Below are positions 63,941-64,000 of a stretch of DNA of 64,000 bases, piece by piece. A model generated the notes under the pieces. It was not told where the DNA came from. It saw only the letters and a list, made by a program, of their open reading frames with translations, and did no database searches. Every line of letters begins with the position of its first letter. The first letter of the stretch is position 1. Made by a program: the position numbers and the translations under genes. The stretch is from Legionella shakespearei DSM 23087 (GTDB lineage Bacteria > Pseudomonadota > Gammaproteobacteria > Legionellales > Legionellaceae). The stretch lies in the NCBI RefSeq assembly GCF_000373765.1, contig NZ_KB892393.1:1-64000 (forward strand). The letters run 5' to 3'.

Positions 63941-64000
63941 ATGAAAAATCCATACACACAAGCATCGAACCAGTACAAATCAATTGAATTGCAAACACGT
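63941..64000 (+). CDS. fliS: Flagellin export chaperone FliS, 5' end only
   Basis: The last 60 bases encode MKNPYTQASNQYKSIELQTR, which matches the FliS start. The gene is cut by the window edge. It begins 10 bp after fliD, the usual position. Confidence 0.8.
   Translation, partial: MKNPYTQASNQYKSIELQTR

Overview
The window is almost certainly a chromosomal segment of a flagellated Legionella species. The protein set fits this: an lspFGHIJK type II secretion cluster, an eight-repeat Sel1 protein matching LpnE, flaA-flaG-fliD-fliS, Legionella-type PAS hybrid kinases, and a possible GnnA-type oxidoreductase beside lpxB. Moderate A+T content and ORFan secreted proteins agree. The species cannot be fixed from sequence alone. 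No tRNA, rRNA, CRISPR array or intact insertion sequence was seen.

Layout. 0.2-4.7 kb: mnmA, an ErpA-type Fe-S carrier, an L,D-transpeptidase, a small secreted protein, dnaQ and rnhA. 4.7-10.2 kb: a leftward cluster of hutU, hutH, an aldehyde dehydrogenase and an SDR, joined by short gaps or overlaps to rnhA and dnaQ. 10.3-12.7 kb: a POT peptide transporter, rsfS and rlmH. 12.7-22.9 kb: an accessory island between rlmH and mrdA, genes that are adjacent in many gammaproteobacteria. It holds a MITE-like element, a frameshifted LuxR-type regulator, two paralogous PAS-HK-REC-HPt hybrid kinases flanking a PLP aminotransferase and an S-adenosylhomocysteinase-like protein, two degenerate gene fragments and a secreted orphan. 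23.2-29.5 kb: mrdA-rodA, rnhB, a Gfo/Idh/MocA oxidoreductase overlapping lpxB, and fis. 29.8-36 kb: htpG with a heat-shock-like promoter, a D-cysteine desulfhydrase/ACC deaminase family enzyme, yaaA, a DUF4124 protein and glnA. 36-40.2 kb: the type II secretion genes. 40.6-49.3 kb: a small secreted protein, the LpnE-like protein, an orphan, then fadA, a FadN-type fatty-acid oxidation protein, an ALDH7-type dehydrogenase and a saccharopine-dehydrogenase-like protein. 49.5-56.1 kb: lnt, leuS, lptE, holA, nadD. 56.7-60.2 kb: accD-folC-SPOR-cvpA leftward. 60.4-64 kb: flagellar filament genes, with fliS cut by the window end.

Intergenic DNA carries several families of inverted repeats: REP-like hairpins, palindromes of about 100 bp, a GC-rich 95-bp hairpin family with a conserved loop, and single MITE-like elements. 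They account for nearly all gaps over 300 bp.

The most promising region for undescribed biology is 12.7-21.5 kb. Two related phosphorelay kinases surround two small-molecule enzymes, and a LuxR-type gene follows one kinase. This could be a signal-making and signal-sensing locus, but that is inference; no substrate or output can be read from the sequence.
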